The notes under the pieces: model-generated
What the model was told of the DNA's origin: nothing
Database searches by the model: none
The model's input: the letters and a program-made list of their open reading frames with translations, nothing else
Shown here: piece after piece, positions 17,932 through 27,393 of the stretch
How the letters are laid out: every line of letters begins with the position of its first letter
Position numbering within the stretch: position 1 is the first letter of the stretch
Assembly (NCBI RefSeq): GCF_011378905.1
Contig: NZ_WTPY01000008.1
Coordinates: 1-64,000 of the forward strand
Source of the DNA: Paraglaciecola sp. 20A4
Lineage (GTDB): Bacteria; Pseudomonadota; Gammaproteobacteria; Enterobacterales; Alteromonadaceae
Reading direction: 5' to 3'
DNA length: 64,000 nt
Made by a program: the position numbers and the translations under genes

Positions 17932-18441
17932 ATGAAGCCAAGCATCCGCTGTATCGTATTGTTGTTAATTCTGTGCTCATCGGTAGCGCAAAGTTCGGCA
18001 CTGACCCGGGAGATGCAGCCGATAGGAAGCGCCAAGTTATCGGTGTTTTTATGGGATATATATCACTCTACGTTATATAGCGCTGACGGTACTTATAGGG
18101 AGAATCAACGACCTCTGGCGCTACAAATTACTTATTTACGAGATATCGATGCAGACGATCTTTTAGCTTCAACCTCGGACGAATGGGACAAGCTCGGCAT
18201 TGCCCGTGAAGTTTATCGGCCTTGGTTGACGCAACTCGCTCGTATATGGCCCGACATCAAGGAACAAGATGAGTTTTTATTTTTAATCAATGACGACCAC
18301 AGTGGTGCGTTTTATGTAAATCAAAAACCGGTGGGTAGCATCACAGATAAAGATTTTTCAGCGAGTTTTATACGTATATGGTTAGACCCCAATGGTAGCT
18401 ACCCAAAACTGCGCAAGCAATTAATCGGTCAGGCAAAATAG
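17932..18441 (+). CDS. Exported chalcone-isomerase-like protein
   Basis: A 169-residue protein with a signal peptide (about residues 1-22, hydrophobic core IVLLLILCSSVA) and then a single chalcone-isomerase-like domain. Recognisable features are GSAKLSVFLWDIYHSTLYS and the later DEFLFLIN and FYVNQKPVG. Bacterial relatives are periplasmic and their activity is unknown; fold members bind fatty acids. It begins 1 base after the methyltransferase stop, firmly inside the operon. Binding or handling of the modified acyl product is a possible role, by inference. Confidence 0.8.
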   Translation: MKPSIRCIVLLLILCSSVAQSSALTREMQPIGSAKLSVFLWDIYHSTLYSADGTYRENQRPLALQITYLRDIDADDLLASTSDEWDKLGIAREVYRPWLTQLARIWPDIKEQDEFLFLINDDHSGAFYVNQKPVGSITDKDFSASFIRIWLDPNGSYPKLRKQLIGQAK

Positions 18442-18450
18442 GACACAATT

Positions 18451-19002
18451 ATGCACACCCTAAAAGCTCTTTCACTATCCGCTAGTGTAGTGTTGTTAAG
18501 CGCTTGTAGTACCGCTATTGATGAATATCGAGGCACGACACCGGCCTTTTCACTCAAAGACTACTTCGATGGCCAGTTATCAGCTTGGGGTATAGTTCAA
18601 GACTATTCAGGTAAACTCACTCGGCGATTCTGCGTCGATATCACAGCAACCTGGCAAGGCAATAATGGCCAGCTTGATGAATCATTTTATTTCAATGATG
18701 GTTCCCGTCAAACACGGATATGGAACGTCACTGTAGATGATAATGGCGCCGTAACAGGCAGTGCATCGGATGTAGTGGGTCAAGCGAGTGGCGCATCACA
18801 AGGCAGCGCCTTTAACTGGAAATACACCTTAACCGTTCCCATTGACGGCACCGAATACGACTTCGCGATTGATGACTGGATGTACGCTTTAGACGATAAC
18901 CGTATGATGAATCGTTCATACATGAAAAAATTCGGTGTGACCGTTGCTGAATTTTCAATCTTTTTTGATAAGAGCGCAGATGTACCCTTATGCGGTTCTT
19001 AA
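18451..19002 (+). CDS. DUF3833 family lipoprotein
   Basis: A 183-residue lipoprotein; signal peptide with lipobox LLSAC, cysteine near residue 19. The mature part matches DUF3833, with FSLKDYFDGQLSAWGIVQD, then GKLTRRF and a beta-rich body (ITATW; WNVTVDDNGAVTGSA; IDDWMYALDDNRMMNRSYM). These proteins are regularly the last member of DUF1365/CFA clusters. No enzymatic motif is recognisable; a lipocalin-like binding fold is conceivable. It is 9 bases after the previous gene and ends the operon, with a terminator some 35 bases later. Confidence 0.86.
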   Translation: MHTLKALSLSASVVLLSACSTAIDEYRGTTPAFSLKDYFDGQLSAWGIVQDYSGKLTRRFCVDITATWQGNNGQLDESFYFNDGSRQTRIWNVTVDDNGAVTGSASDVVGQASGASQGSAFNWKYTLTVPIDGTEYDFAIDDWMYALDDNRMMNRSYMKKFGVTVAEFSIFFDKSADVPLCGS

Positions 19003-19036
19003 ATCTACTCTAGGCTTAGGGCCTAACGTACTGCGC

Positions 19037-19068
19037 AAAAAAAAGCGACCTGTGGGTCGCCTTGATTT
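19037..19068 (-). terminator. Bidirectional terminator between DUF3833 and pomB
   Basis: GCGACC / GGTCGC stem with loop TGTG (19045-19060). Read on the minus strand it is followed by eight T's and ends pomAB; on the plus strand CTTGATTTTT follows and can end the lipid operon. Confidence 0.85.
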
Positions 19069-19086
19069 TTGTCAATAAATAAGCGC

Positions 19087-20004
19087 TTATTCTAACACGG
19101 ATATAGGCTCTGACACTTTCGCTTTACCCTGCTTAATGGCAATCTCGACACGCCTGTTACTGCTGCGCGCTTGTGCATTATCTTCGCCCAATAAGGGGGC
19201 CGTATCCGCTTTACCCACAACCGACATACGACTTTCATTAAAACCAGGCGCTTTGCGTAACTCTTCAGCCACGGCAACCGCACGTTGCGCCGACAAGTCC
19301 CAATTAGAACGATATAGCTCGTTAGAAATCACCATACTGTCGCTGTGACCTGATATTTCAATATCACCTGGCATATCAGCCAGTATGGTACCTATCTTAC
19401 GCAGGATAGGTCGAAATTGAGGTTGTAAAAATGCTGAACCGGCAGAGAAAGAACCATTTTCGCGAATACGAATAATGAGCTGCTGCCCTAATGATTCCAT
19501 TTCAATTGCTCCGTCGAGAATTTCTTTTTCCAGTTGCTGTGCAACCTTCTTCAATTTCTCGTTGGCTTCTTCTTGGCTTGCTTTACTTTTCGCGCTTGCT
19601 TCTTCGCTAGCGGTTTGCTGAGCGGCACCGCCTTTTTGTTCACCACGTTGCTTTTGACGTCCACCAGCCGAGTCTTCATTGCCGGCTTGAAACTCTAACA
19701 TTTGCTGGGTCATTTCAATGGTTTGCTGCTGAATTGTCTCAATTGGCGTCGGATCTGGGCGCCCTGGTCTAAATTCCATGGCAATAACACTTGTACCTTT
19801 GGGAATGTCTTTCACTTCAATTTTGTTCTGCACACCAAAAGCAAACTTCATCGAACCGGCAATTTGCTTAAATTTTAGTACATCCATTTCTGAGAATGAC
19901 AGCAGCAAAACGAAGAAACACATCAATAAAGACATTAAATCTGCAAATGTCCCCATCCATGCAGGTAGACCTTCGGGGGGACATTTTGGGCATTCGTCTT
20001 CCAT
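19087..20004 (-). CDS. pomB: Flagellar motor stator protein PomB (MotB family)
   Basis: The B subunit of the flagellar stator; it anchors the ion channel to peptidoglycan. A single membrane helix near residues 15-40 contains the ion-binding aspartate Asp22 (FADLMSLLM). A charged coiled linker (about 85-165) follows, then a C-terminal OmpA-like peptidoglycan-binding domain (about 190-300) with ISGHSDSM and NWDLSAQRAVAVAEELR. The N-terminal part matches sodium-driven PomB rather than proton-driven MotB. It lies 3 bases after pomA. The 305-residue length is normal. Sodium coupling is inferred from similarity. Confidence 0.94.
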   Translation of the reverse strand: MEDECPKCPPEGLPAWMGTFADLMSLLMCFFVLLLSFSEMDVLKFKQIAGSMKFAFGVQNKIEVKDIPKGTSVIAMEFRPGRPDPTPIETIQQQTIEMTQQMLEFQAGNEDSAGGRQKQRGEQKGGAAQQTASEEASAKSKASQEEANEKLKKVAQQLEKEILDGAIEMESLGQQLIIRIRENGSFSAGSAFLQPQFRPILRKIGTILADMPGDIEISGHSDSMVISNELYRSNWDLSAQRAVAVAEELRKAPGFNESRMSVVGKADTAPLLGEDNAQARSSNRRVEIAIKQGKAKVSEPISVLE

Positions 20005-20007
20005 GAC

Positions 20008-20772
20008 TTATGCGTCTTCCGTGGCGCTGCCGCGTTTACTGGCAGCTAAATAACTTTTGAGTATTCCTTCGATAACTCTAGGGTTTTGCCCGTCCGCTAT
20101 CCCAATTATTCCGTCTAGGATAAGACTTTGATTGAGCTTTTCTTCGACTGCACGATTACCCAGTTTTTCTGCAATGGGTAAACATACCACGTTCGCTAAT
20201 ACTGCCCCGTAAAGAGTGGTTAAAAGCGCAACGGCCATTGCCGGCCCGATTGATTTGGGATCATCCATGTTTGATAACATGGCAACCAAACCAATTAGCG
20301 TACCAATCATGCCCATTGCAGGCGCCACATCACCTAAGCCTTTAAAGATGGTAGCACCGAATTCGTGGCGCTCAGTCGTCATTGAAATATCTTTGCCTAA
20401 TGTTGCCCGCACGACATCGACATCGTGCCCATCAACCAGCATATCGACACCTTTTTGCATAAATTCATTTTCAATTTGGGCTTCTTCTAACGCTAAGAAA
20501 CCACCTTTGCGTGCTGCATCGGCCATTTCAACAATTTTTTCGATTTGAGATTCAGGTGATTCTATTTTGAACATAAAGGCTTTACCGGCAATTTTACCCG
20601 CACCAAAAAACTGCCCTAAGGTAAACTGAGATAACACCACGAATAAACTACCGCACACGACGATTAAAATAGAGGGTACGTTAAAAAACATCCCCAAATC
20701 ACCGCCTAGCACCATGGCCATGATCACGAAACCAAACGCGCCGATCATGCCGATAAGGGTTGCTAAATCCAC
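20008..20772 (-). CDS. pomA: Flagellar motor stator protein PomA (MotA family)
   Basis: The A subunit of the stator, with four membrane helices: two near the N-terminus (about residues 5-25 and 30-50) and two around 150-200 (GLGDVAPAMGMIGTLIGLVA and AVALLTTLYGAVLANVV). The cytoplasmic loop between them contacts FliG. Length (254) and start MDLATLIGMIGAF are typical of PomA. It is followed after 3 bases by pomB. The pair is divergent from xseB-ispA-dxs, the same neighbourhood as in Vibrio. A sigma-28-like promoter is present upstream at 20893-20919. Confidence 0.95.
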   Translation of the reverse strand: MDLATLIGMIGAFGFVIMAMVLGGDLGMFFNVPSILIVVCGSLFVVLSQFTLGQFFGAGKIAGKAFMFKIESPESQIEKIVEMADAARKGGFLALEEAQIENEFMQKGVDMLVDGHDVDVVRATLGKDISMTTERHEFGATIFKGLGDVAPAMGMIGTLIGLVAMLSNMDDPKSIGPAMAVALLTTLYGAVLANVVCLPIAEKLGNRAVEEKLNQSLILDGIIGIADGQNPRVIEGILKSYLAASKRGSATEDA

Positions 20773-21109
20773 ATTGTACTCCCATCAAAAAAGTGTGTTA
20801 CGTGAAATAAAAAATGGCCTAGCTATAAAACGCCTGCTTTTAATTAGCAAATAACAGGATATATATTTAGCTTATTGACTTGGTTAATCATTTTATCGAC
20901 TAAGTTGAAATAATCTATAGTCCTTAGGTACAAATCCTTTGTAGTGTAGCCTGAAATATCATCATCATGTTGAGATAAGTATTTAATCATAAGAGAAATA
21001 GTTTTAACGGTTCACGCTCTGAAGTATGAAAAAGGTTTGACCACTATTTACCCCTCAGGTAAGGTGCGCTCAACTCGTAAAAGAGCAATACACAATAGAA
21101 GCGGACACT
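20773..21109. other. Divergent intergenic region pomA / xseB
   Basis: These 337 bases carry no gene. The one site I can support is the sigma-28-like promoter toward pomA. The region is AT-rich. No clear promoter toward xseB stands out by eye. Confidence 0.5.
20893..20919 (-). promoter_or_regulatory. Sigma-28 (FliA)-like promoter of pomAB
   Basis: On the minus strand TATAGATT (20912-20919), 11 bases, then GTCGATAA (20893-20900), against the FliA consensus TAAAGTTT-N11-GCCGATAA: 13 of 16 positions agree with exact spacing. It would give a leader of about 115 bases before pomA. Confidence 0.65.
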
Positions 21110-21361
21110 ATGACCAGTCGTAAAAAAACCGAAAACCTTAGCTTTGAAGAGTCGATGCAAGAGCTCGATAGTATCGTCAATCAAATGGAAGAAGGTGAGC
21201 TAAGTTTAGAAGATGCCCTAGGGCGTTTTGAGCGAGGCATTCAATTAGCCCGTCACAGCCAAAGTAAACTAAAACAAGCCGAACAGAAAGTTCAAATACT
21301 AATGGGTCAAGATGAGCAATCTATGCTGGTCGACTTCGATCCCTCCAATACCCAAGACTAA
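21110..21361 (+). CDS. xseB: Exodeoxyribonuclease VII small subunit
   Basis: An 83-residue small subunit of exonuclease VII, which with XseA degrades single-stranded DNA. The helical core LSFEESMQELDSIVNQME and GELSLEDALGRFERGI is diagnostic. Its stop overlaps the ispA start by one base (TAATG), the standard xseB-ispA-dxs operon of gammaproteobacteria. Confidence 0.96.
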   Translation: MTSRKKTENLSFEESMQELDSIVNQMEEGELSLEDALGRFERGIQLARHSQSKLKQAEQKVQILMGQDEQSMLVDFDPSNTQD

Positions 21362-22251
21362 TGACTTTTGAGACTCAACAAAAACGTGTTCATCAACACG
21401 TAGACGCCTTACTGCAAGCACAAATATCAGCTTTGGGAGACCACGCCCCAACGCTAAAAAATGCCATACAATATGCACTGCTGATGGGCGGCAAACGTAT
21501 GCGACCGTTTTTGGTGTATGCCGTTGGCGAAGCTTTAGGAATTCAAGAAGCAGACTTAGATGCGCCCGCACTTGCACTGGAATGCATTCATGCCTATTCC
21601 CTAGTGCATGATGACTTACCAGCGATGGACGACGACGATTTGCGTCGCGGTCACCCAACCTGCCATATTCAATTTGACGAAGCCAACGCTATATTAGCGG
21701 GCGATGCCTTGCAAACATTAGCCTTTGAGATTATTAGCCACTATCCGTTGTCAGTATTTGCTAATCAACAACGTATTGAGTTGGTTAAAATACTCAGTCG
21801 TGCTTCTGGCTATTCAGGGATGTGCGGTGGGCAGGCAATTGATCTAGATTCAACTAATAAACGTATTAGCCAGTCACAGTTAGAATTATTACATAGCAAG
21901 AAAACCGGTGCGTTAATTTTAGCCGCCGTTGAAATGGCTTGTACGTTAAGTACTGATATAACTGATCAGAGCAAAGAATTGTTTCGTCAATATGCCCAAA
22001 CCATAGGTCTAGCATTTCAAGTACAAGACGATATTTTAGATGTTATTGGTGATTCGGAAACCTTAGGTAAGCCCCAAGGTTCCGACCAAGAACAAAATAA
22101 AAGCACCTACCCTGCATTGCTTGGTATAGAAGGGGCTCAGCGTTATCTAAGTGAACTTCACCAAGAAGCGCTTCAAGCTTTGCTAGCTTTACCCTACAAT
22201 ACACAGGTGTTGAGATCCTTTACCGATTTCGTCATTCATCGTAATTACTGA
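21361..22251 (+). CDS. ispA: (2E,6E)-farnesyl diphosphate synthase
   Basis: Condenses isopentenyl diphosphate with dimethylallyl and geranyl diphosphate to make farnesyl diphosphate for quinone, undecaprenyl and heme O side chains. It shows the first aspartate-rich motif DDLPAMDDDDLRRG (about residues 84-97), the chain-length region just before it, and the second aspartate-rich motif QVQDDILD (about 222-229). At 296 residues it is typical. It lies between xseB (1-base overlap) and dxs (48-base gap), so isoprenoid synthesis is encoded as one operon. Confidence 0.96.
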   Translation: MTFETQQKRVHQHVDALLQAQISALGDHAPTLKNAIQYALLMGGKRMRPFLVYAVGEALGIQEADLDAPALALECIHAYSLVHDDLPAMDDDDLRRGHPTCHIQFDEANAILAGDALQTLAFEIISHYPLSVFANQQRIELVKILSRASGYSGMCGGQAIDLDSTNKRISQSQLELLHSKKTGALILAAVEMACTLSTDITDQSKELFRQYAQTIGLAFQVQDDILDVIGDSETLGKPQGSDQEQNKSTYPALLGIEGAQRYLSELHQEALQALLALPYNTQVLRSFTDFVIHRNY

Positions 22252-22299
22252 TTACGAACGATACATCATCATCAAATAATAATAGTAGAAACGAACCTA

Positions 22300-24162
22300 A
22301 TGACCCTGGATTTAGCCCACTACCCTCTTCTGGCTTTGGCGGATACCCCCAAGCAATTGCGCGAGTTACCGCAAGACAAACTAAAGCAAGTTTCCAAAGA
22401 ATTACGTCAATATTTACTTACCAGCGTAAGCCAAAGTAGTGGTCATTTTGCGTCCGGATTAGGCACAGTCGAATTAACTGTGGCGTTGCATTACGTTTAC
22501 AACACCCCATTTGACCGTTTGATCTGGGATGTGGGCCATCAGGCTTATCCTCACAAGATTTTAACGGGACGTCGCGAGCGTATGCCTAGCATACGGCAGA
22601 AAAACGGCTTACACCCTTTCCCATGGCCAAATGAAAGTGAATACGACACCTTTGCTGTCGGTCACTCATCAACGTCTATCAGCGCAGCGGTAGGCATGGC
22701 TGTAGCCGCTGAGAAAGAAGCCTTAGGCCGAAAAGTAGTAGCGGTTATCGGCGATGGTGCAATGACAGCCGGAATGGCATTCGAAGCCCTTAATCATGGC
22801 GGTGACATAGACAAAGACATGTTGGTTATCTTAAACGATAACGAAATGTCGATTTCAGAAAACGTCGGGGCATTAAACAGCCATTTGGCTCGATTGCTAA
22901 CAGGCAACTTCTTTAACTCTATTCGTGATGGCGGTAAAAAACTGCTCAGCACCGTTCCACCAATCAAAGAATTTGCTAGCCGAGCAGAAGAACATATTAA
23001 GGGCATGGTTGTGCCTGGCACCATCTTTGAAGAATTAGGTTTTAACTATATTGGCCCAATAGATGGCCATGATGTAAACGGCGTGGTCGAGACACTGAAA
23101 AACATGCGCAATATCAAAGGCGCTCAAATCCTGCACGTCGTGACCAAAAAAGGCAAAGGCTACGAACTGGCCGAAAAAGATCCTATTAAATTTCATGCCG
23201 TGCCTAAATTTAATCCATCGGCTGATGGATTGCCAAAAGCGGCACCGAGCGATCCGACTTACTCCAGCATATTTGGTCGTTGGTTGTGTGACATGGCACA
23301 GCAAGATCCTAATCTAATGGCAGTCACCCCAGCAATGCGCGAAGGTTCTGGCATGGTTGAGTTTTCGCAAAAATATCCTAAGCAATATTTTGATGTAGCC
23401 ATCGCTGAACAACACGCGGTGACGTTTGCCGCCGGCCTTGCCAAAGAAGGTCAAAATGCCGTTGTGGCCATATATTCAACCTTTTTACAGCGTGCATATG
23501 ACCAACTAATCCATGATGTTGCGTTACAGAATCTGCCTGTTTTGTTTGCAATTGACCGAGCGGGTTTAGTTGGTGCTGATGGCCCAACACACCAAGGCGC
23601 ATTTGATATTCCATTTTTACGCTGCATACCTAATATGGTGATCATGGCTCCAGCTGATGAGAATGAATGTCGTCAAATGCTCTACACTGGTCACAAATTG
23701 AATAAGCCCGCAGCCGTTAGATACCCTCGAGGTTCAGGCACTGGGGTAAAACCAGACGTTGAGATGCATGCCTTAGAAATAGGCAAGAGTAGATCTATTC
23801 GTCAAGGACAAAAAATAGCGATTTTGAATTTTGGTGCATTACTTCCTTACGCGGAAAAAGCTGCTGAGGTACTAAACGCAACCGTTATCGATATGCGCTT
23901 TGTGAAACCGTTAGATACTGCCGCCGTTAGTCAGGCAGCAAAAGGCCATGAGCTGATTATGACCCTTGAAGATGGTGCCATAATGGGTGGCGCTGGCGGG
24001 GCGGTTGCCGAGTATCTGCTAAGCACAAAATACAGCTGCCGACTGTTGCAAATAGGCTTGCCTGATGAGTTTATTATGCAAGGTACGCAAACTGAGATGT
24101 ATGCTGAATTAGGCATAGATGATGCGGGTATTATCGCCAAAGCTCAGGCATTTTTTAGCTAG
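22300..24162 (+). CDS. dxs: 1-deoxy-D-xylulose-5-phosphate synthase
   Basis: A thiamine-diphosphate enzyme joining pyruvate and glyceraldehyde 3-phosphate, the first step of the MEP isoprenoid pathway. The thiamine-binding motif [18 protein letters not shown] lies near residue 152 and the cofactor-activating glutamate in [15 protein letters not shown] near residue 371. The transketolase C-terminal domain completes the protein. At 620 residues it is full length. The start [17 protein letters not shown] gives the usual N-terminus. It is the last gene of xseB-ispA-dxs; the next gene is convergent. Confidence 0.97.
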   Translation: MTLDLAHYPLLALADTPKQLRELPQDKLKQVSKELRQYLLTSVSQSSGHFASGLGTVELTVALHYVYNTPFDRLIWDVGHQAYPHKILTGRRERMPSIRQKNGLHPFPWPNESEYDTFAVGHSSTSISAAVGMAVAAEKEALGRKVVAVIGDGAMTAGMAFEALNHGGDIDKDMLVILNDNEMSISENVGALNSHLARLLTGNFFNSIRDGGKKLLSTVPPIKEFASRAEEHIKGMVVPGTIFEELGFNYIGPIDGHDVNGVVETLKNMRNIKGAQILHVVTKKGKGYELAEKDPIKFHAVPKFNPSADGLPKAAPSDPTYSSIFGRWLCDMAQQDPNLMAVTPAMREGSGMVEFSQKYPKQYFDVAIAEQHAVTFAAGLAKEGQNAVVAIYSTFLQRAYDQLIHDVALQNLPVLFAIDRAGLVGADGPTHQGAFDIPFLRCIPNMVIMAPADENECRQMLYTGHKLNKPAAVRYPRGSGTGVKPDVEMHALEIGKSRSIRQGQKIAILNFGALLPYAEKAAEVLNATVIDMRFVKPLDTAAVSQAAKGHELIMTLEDGAIMGGAGGAVAEYLLSTKYSCRLLQIGLPDEFIMQGTQTEMYAELGIDDAGIIAKAQAFFS

Positions 24163-24201
24163 GCGTTACGCACACCAACTGTCAACATCAAACAATCGTA
24201 T

Positions 24202-24645
24202 CTAACGTTGCGCTAATAGCCTATCTAGGTTATTGGCGAACGCTTGTTTTTCTTTACTGCCGTAAGCACCTGGCCCACCTGTTTGTACGCCGCTGCTACG
24301 CATGGTGTCCATAAAATCACGAATATTCAATATGCTGCCAATACTCTCTTTGGTATATAGCTCACCCCTTGGATTTAGCGCCAAAGCACCTTTGGCTATC
24401 ACTTCTGCTGCAAGGGGTATGTCAGCCGTAATGACCAAGTCATTGGCCACACATTGCTCAACAATATAATCATCTGCCACGTCAAAACCACTTTGTACTT
24501 GAATACTTGTAATATTCTTATCCGGTGGCACGGGTATATGTTGATTGGCCACTAGGGTCATTTCAATTTGTGTGCGCTGGGCGGCCTTAAATAAAATTTG
24601 TTTCACAAGAACCGGACAAGCGTCCGCATCAACCCAAATTTTCAT
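24202..24645 (-). CDS. YaiI/YqxD family protein (DUF188)
   Basis: A 147-residue conserved protein starting [12 protein letters not shown], the DUF188 (UPF0178) hallmark, with the later acidic positions in DDYIVEQC and VITADIPLA. The arrangement of aspartates resembles PIN-like nuclease folds, but no activity is established. It is convergent with dxs and lies upstream of nothing obviously related; the 126-base gap to pgpA on the same strand makes co-transcription uncertain. Confidence 0.9.
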   Translation of the reverse strand: MKIWVDADACPVLVKQILFKAAQRTQIEMTLVANQHIPVPPDKNITSIQVQSGFDVADDYIVEQCVANDLVITADIPLAAEVIAKGALALNPRGELYTKESIGSILNIRDFMDTMRSSGVQTGGPGAYGSKEKQAFANNLDRLLAQR

Positions 24646-24771
24646 GGTGTTCCTTAATCGAAATATAGATAGAGTTGGAATTCGTGCCGCTGTGTGAAAT
24701 AAAGAATTTATCAGCGCTTTATTCCCATTGTGACAACAATACGCAATACAGCCGCACGCAATGTAAACCGA

Positions 24772-25260
24772 TTACAACCAGCCAAAATAAAGCGTGAGAT
24801 GCATCAAAATTAGCGCAAAAAAGCCTGCTAATACATCGTCAATCATAATGCCGAATCCGCCATGCACGCGCGCATCCAGATAACTGATTGGCCAAGGTTT
24901 AAGAATATCAAATAGCCGAAACAGCGCGAAGCCTAACAATAAACTCTGCCAGCTTAATGGCACAGCAATCATGGTGATAAGTAAACCGGCAATTTCGTCC
25001 CACACGATGGATGAATCATCATGCACCATCATGTCTTTCGCCGTTTTACCGCATAACCAAATACCCGCGATTGAGGCAACAAACGTAACCAGTAAATAAC
25101 CGCTTAGTGAGGTGCTGTAGGCTAATAGGCAAACGAGTGGAATGGCCGCTAGGGTGCCAAATGTACCGGGGGCCTTGGGCGCTAAACCGCTACCAAAGCC
25201 CAATGCTAAAAAGTGCACTGGGTTAGCTAACGATACGCGTTTACGAATATGCCTGTCCAT
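24772..25260 (-). CDS. pgpA: Phosphatidylglycerophosphatase A
   Basis: An inner-membrane phosphatase that removes the phosphate from phosphatidylglycerophosphate to give phosphatidylglycerol. At 162 residues, it has the conserved GFGSGLAPKAPGTFGTLAAIP near the N-terminus, the acidic VWDEIAGLLI, and DARVHGGFGIMIDDVLAG followed by a C-terminal helix. The start overlaps the thiL stop by one base (TAATG), as in the widespread nusB-thiL-pgpA order. Confidence 0.95.
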   Translation of the reverse strand: MDRHIRKRVSLANPVHFLALGFGSGLAPKAPGTFGTLAAIPLVCLLAYSTSLSGYLLVTFVASIAGIWLCGKTAKDMMVHDDSSIVWDEIAGLLITMIAVPLSWQSLLLGFALFRLFDILKPWPISYLDARVHGGFGIMIDDVLAGFFALILMHLTLYFGWL

Positions 25261-26258
25261 TATGCTCGCTTGGCGTTATTACATGGTTCTGACTCGCTAA
25301 AGTGCTCAAAACCGGTTTGATTATAGGCGTAGCTTTCGTCATCAATTTTCAAATCGACTTTGCCCACAGCCCCATTAATTTGACCGATGCAAGTAGCCGT
25401 TACATTGCTACACGCCAACACGCGATCAACACTGTTCTTCTGCTCTTCGCTGACGGTAAAGAGCAGCTCGTAGTCATCACCGGCACTTAATGCGTAGTGA
25501 AAAGCACTGTCTCTATCTACTGATTCTAGCATGGCGCTCGACAAAGGAAGTTTGTCCAGTTGCAAACACGCACCACACTGGGACGCATTTAGAATATGTT
25601 TGATATCAGCCAGCAAGCCATCGGATATATCAATACAGGCATTTGCTACGCGACGTAGGCTCGTTCCTGCGAAGACTCTAGCCGTTGGGTAATGTAAACG
25701 ATTAAGCAAATATTCCCGGTGCTGGGGGTTTTCAACAGCGGTTTTATTTAACAGTATATCAAGTCCTAAACCGGCATCACCAAGGGTGCCTGTTACATAC
25801 ACAAAATCACCGGGCTGAGCGCCAGAGCGTTTTAGGGCTTGGCCAGCGGTAACAAAACCTTGCGCGGTAATCGTAATGGCCAGCGGGCCTTGTACGGTAT
25901 CGCCGCCAATTAGTTGCACTGAATAGAACTCAGTTAATTCTTTAAAGCCATCAGAAAAAGCTTTCAGCCACTGCTCATCCACGTTCGGAATAGACAATGA
26001 CAAACTTAACCAAGCTGGCTCAGCGCCCATGGCAGCCAAATCGCTTAAATTAACTGAAATCGCTTTTTGCGCGATCGCTCTAGGAGATGCATCAGGTAAA
26101 AAGTGCACACCGCTGATGAGGGTATCAGTTGTAGTAGCTAATGCTTGTCCAGCAGGTATCTGGGTAAGGGCACAATCATCGCCGATGCCCAACAACACAT
26201 CCTTGCGCTGAAAACTAACATCACGAAAATAGGTATCGATTAACGAAAATTCTTTCAC
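25260..26258 (-). CDS. thiL: Thiamine-monophosphate kinase
   Basis: Phosphorylates thiamine monophosphate to the active diphosphate with ATP. At 332 residues it belongs to the PurM/ThiL/HypE fold, with GIGDDCALTQ (about 25-34), TTDTLISGVHF (about 42-52), the glycine-rich VTGTLGDAGLG (about 154) and IDISDGLLADIKHI (about 210). It sits between nusB (71-base gap) and pgpA (1-base overlap). The start is the ATG at 26258, after a short leader. Confidence 0.95.
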   Translation of the reverse strand: MKEFSLIDTYFRDVSFQRKDVLLGIGDDCALTQIPAGQALATTTDTLISGVHFLPDASPRAIAQKAISVNLSDLAAMGAEPAWLSLSLSIPNVDEQWLKAFSDGFKELTEFYSVQLIGGDTVQGPLAITITAQGFVTAGQALKRSGAQPGDFVYVTGTLGDAGLGLDILLNKTAVENPQHREYLLNRLHYPTARVFAGTSLRRVANACIDISDGLLADIKHILNASQCGACLQLDKLPLSSAMLESVDRDSAFHYALSAGDDYELLFTVSEEQKNSVDRVLACSNVTATCIGQINGAVGKVDLKIDDESYAYNQTGFEHFSESEPCNNAKRA

Positions 26259-26329
26259 ATTAATATTTTAAAAACTCTCAGATTTAAAGGGGCTCACAAT
26301 TGTGCAACCCCTTCAAATATAACGCTCTT

Positions 26330-26752
26330 TTATGACAACTCGTGTTTACGAAGGGTCTTGATTGCTTTATCTAGTACGCCATTTACAAACTTATGGCTTT
26401 CTTCTGCACCAAACGATTTAGCCAGTTCAATGGCTTCATTGATAACAACCTTATAGGGTACATCAATGCGTTCAACCAGTTCATAAGTTGCCAGTCTTAA
26501 AATTGCTTTTTCAACGGGATCAAGCTCTTCAGGCAAACGCCCCAGGTAAGGCTTAATTTTAGCGTCTAACTCAGCCGTTTTACGCACTACGGCACGTAAC
26601 AACTCTAGAAAATACTCAGTATCGACCTCTTTCATATCATTGCTAGTAACGATACTTAGCTCTATTTGGTCGAGTGGATTCTTAGACATCTGCCAAGAGT
26701 ATACGGCTTGAACCGCAAGTTCTCTTGCTTTACGACGAGCTGCTGGTTTCAC
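26330..26752 (-). CDS. nusB: Transcription antitermination protein NusB
   Basis: A 140-residue all-helical factor that with NusE (S10) binds boxA RNA and supports rRNA antitermination. Conserved features are [16 protein letters not shown] at the start, [20 protein letters not shown] and [24 protein letters not shown]. It starts with GTG, placed directly after the ribH stop with no spacer, so translation is coupled. Position between ribH and thiL is the standard order. Confidence 0.96.
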   Translation of the reverse strand: MKPAARRKARELAVQAVYSWQMSKNPLDQIELSIVTSNDMKEVDTEYFLELLRAVVRKTAELDAKIKPYLGRLPEELDPVEKAILRLATYELVERIDVPYKVVINEAIELAKSFGAEESHKFVNGVLDKAIKTLRKHELS

Positions 26753-27229
26753 CTACTTTGCCCCTTCGATATTGGCCATTACGTTAACCATTTCCAGTGC
26801 ACCTAATGCAGCTTCAGCGCCTTTGTTACCGGCTTTTGTACCAGAACGTTCAATTGCTTGCTCGATACTGTCGGTGGTAATAACACCAAAAGAAACAGGA
26901 ATACCATACTCAAGTGAAACCTGAGCAAGACCTTTATTACACTCGCCAGCCACAAATTCAAAGTGTGGTGTGCCGCCTCGGATAACCGCGCCTAGCGCGA
27001 TAATGGCATCAAACGTGCCTTTCTCAGCTAATTTTTTAGCGGCAATAGGTAACTCATAAGCACCAGGAACACGCACCAAAGTGATATCTTGGTCGTTGAC
27101 CTCACCGTGACGCTCTAGAGTATCTAGTGCACCATCAACCAAACTTTCAACTACAAAACTGTTGAAACGTGACACAACTATCGCAAATTTTTTGCCTGTT
27201 GCGCGAATATTACCTTCAATGACATTCAT
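26753..27229 (-). CDS. ribH: 6,7-dimethyl-8-ribityllumazine synthase
   Basis: Joins the RibB and RibD products to lumazine, the riboflavin synthase substrate. At 158 residues, key parts are [44 protein letters not shown] with the catalytic histidine (about residue 88), and the C-terminal GNKGAEAA. A terminator and a separate promoter between ribBX and ribH suggest that ribH-nusB can be expressed apart from the upstream rib genes. Confidence 0.96.
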   Translation of the reverse strand: MNVIEGNIRATGKKFAIVVSRFNSFVVESLVDGALDTLERHGEVNDQDITLVRVPGAYELPIAAKKLAEKGTFDAIIALGAVIRGGTPHFEFVAGECNKGLAQVSLEYGIPVSFGVITTDSIEQAIERSGTKAGNKGAEAALGALEMVNVMANIEGAK

Positions 27230-27263
27230 GCTTAATGAGCCTTAACTATAAAAAATGGCGCGT

Positions 27264-27291
27264 ATAATAGCACATAGCAATTTGATCCCAA
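27264..27291 (-). promoter_or_regulatory. Candidate sigma-70 promoter of ribH-nusB-thiL-pgpA
   Basis: On the minus strand TTGGGA (27286-27291), 16 bases, TATTAT (27264-27269), about 35 bases before the ribH ATG and just after the ribBX terminator. Consensus agreement is fair. Confidence 0.45.
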
Positions 27292-27335
27292 ACAGCTTAA
27301 TGCAGTGATTATAAAAAGCCCATTTTTGTGTAATA

Positions 27336-27369
27336 AAAACAAACAACGCCTGACAGTCAGGCGTTGTTT
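27336..27369 (-). terminator. Terminator of ribBX
   Basis: A perfect 13-bp stem, AAACAACGCCTGA / TCAGGCGTTGTTT, with a 3-base centre (27341-27369). On the minus strand it is followed by TTATTA after a T-run. It lies 25 bases past the ribBX stop. Confidence 0.85.
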
Positions 27370-27393
27370 AGTAAATGATTAACGTAAAAGAAG

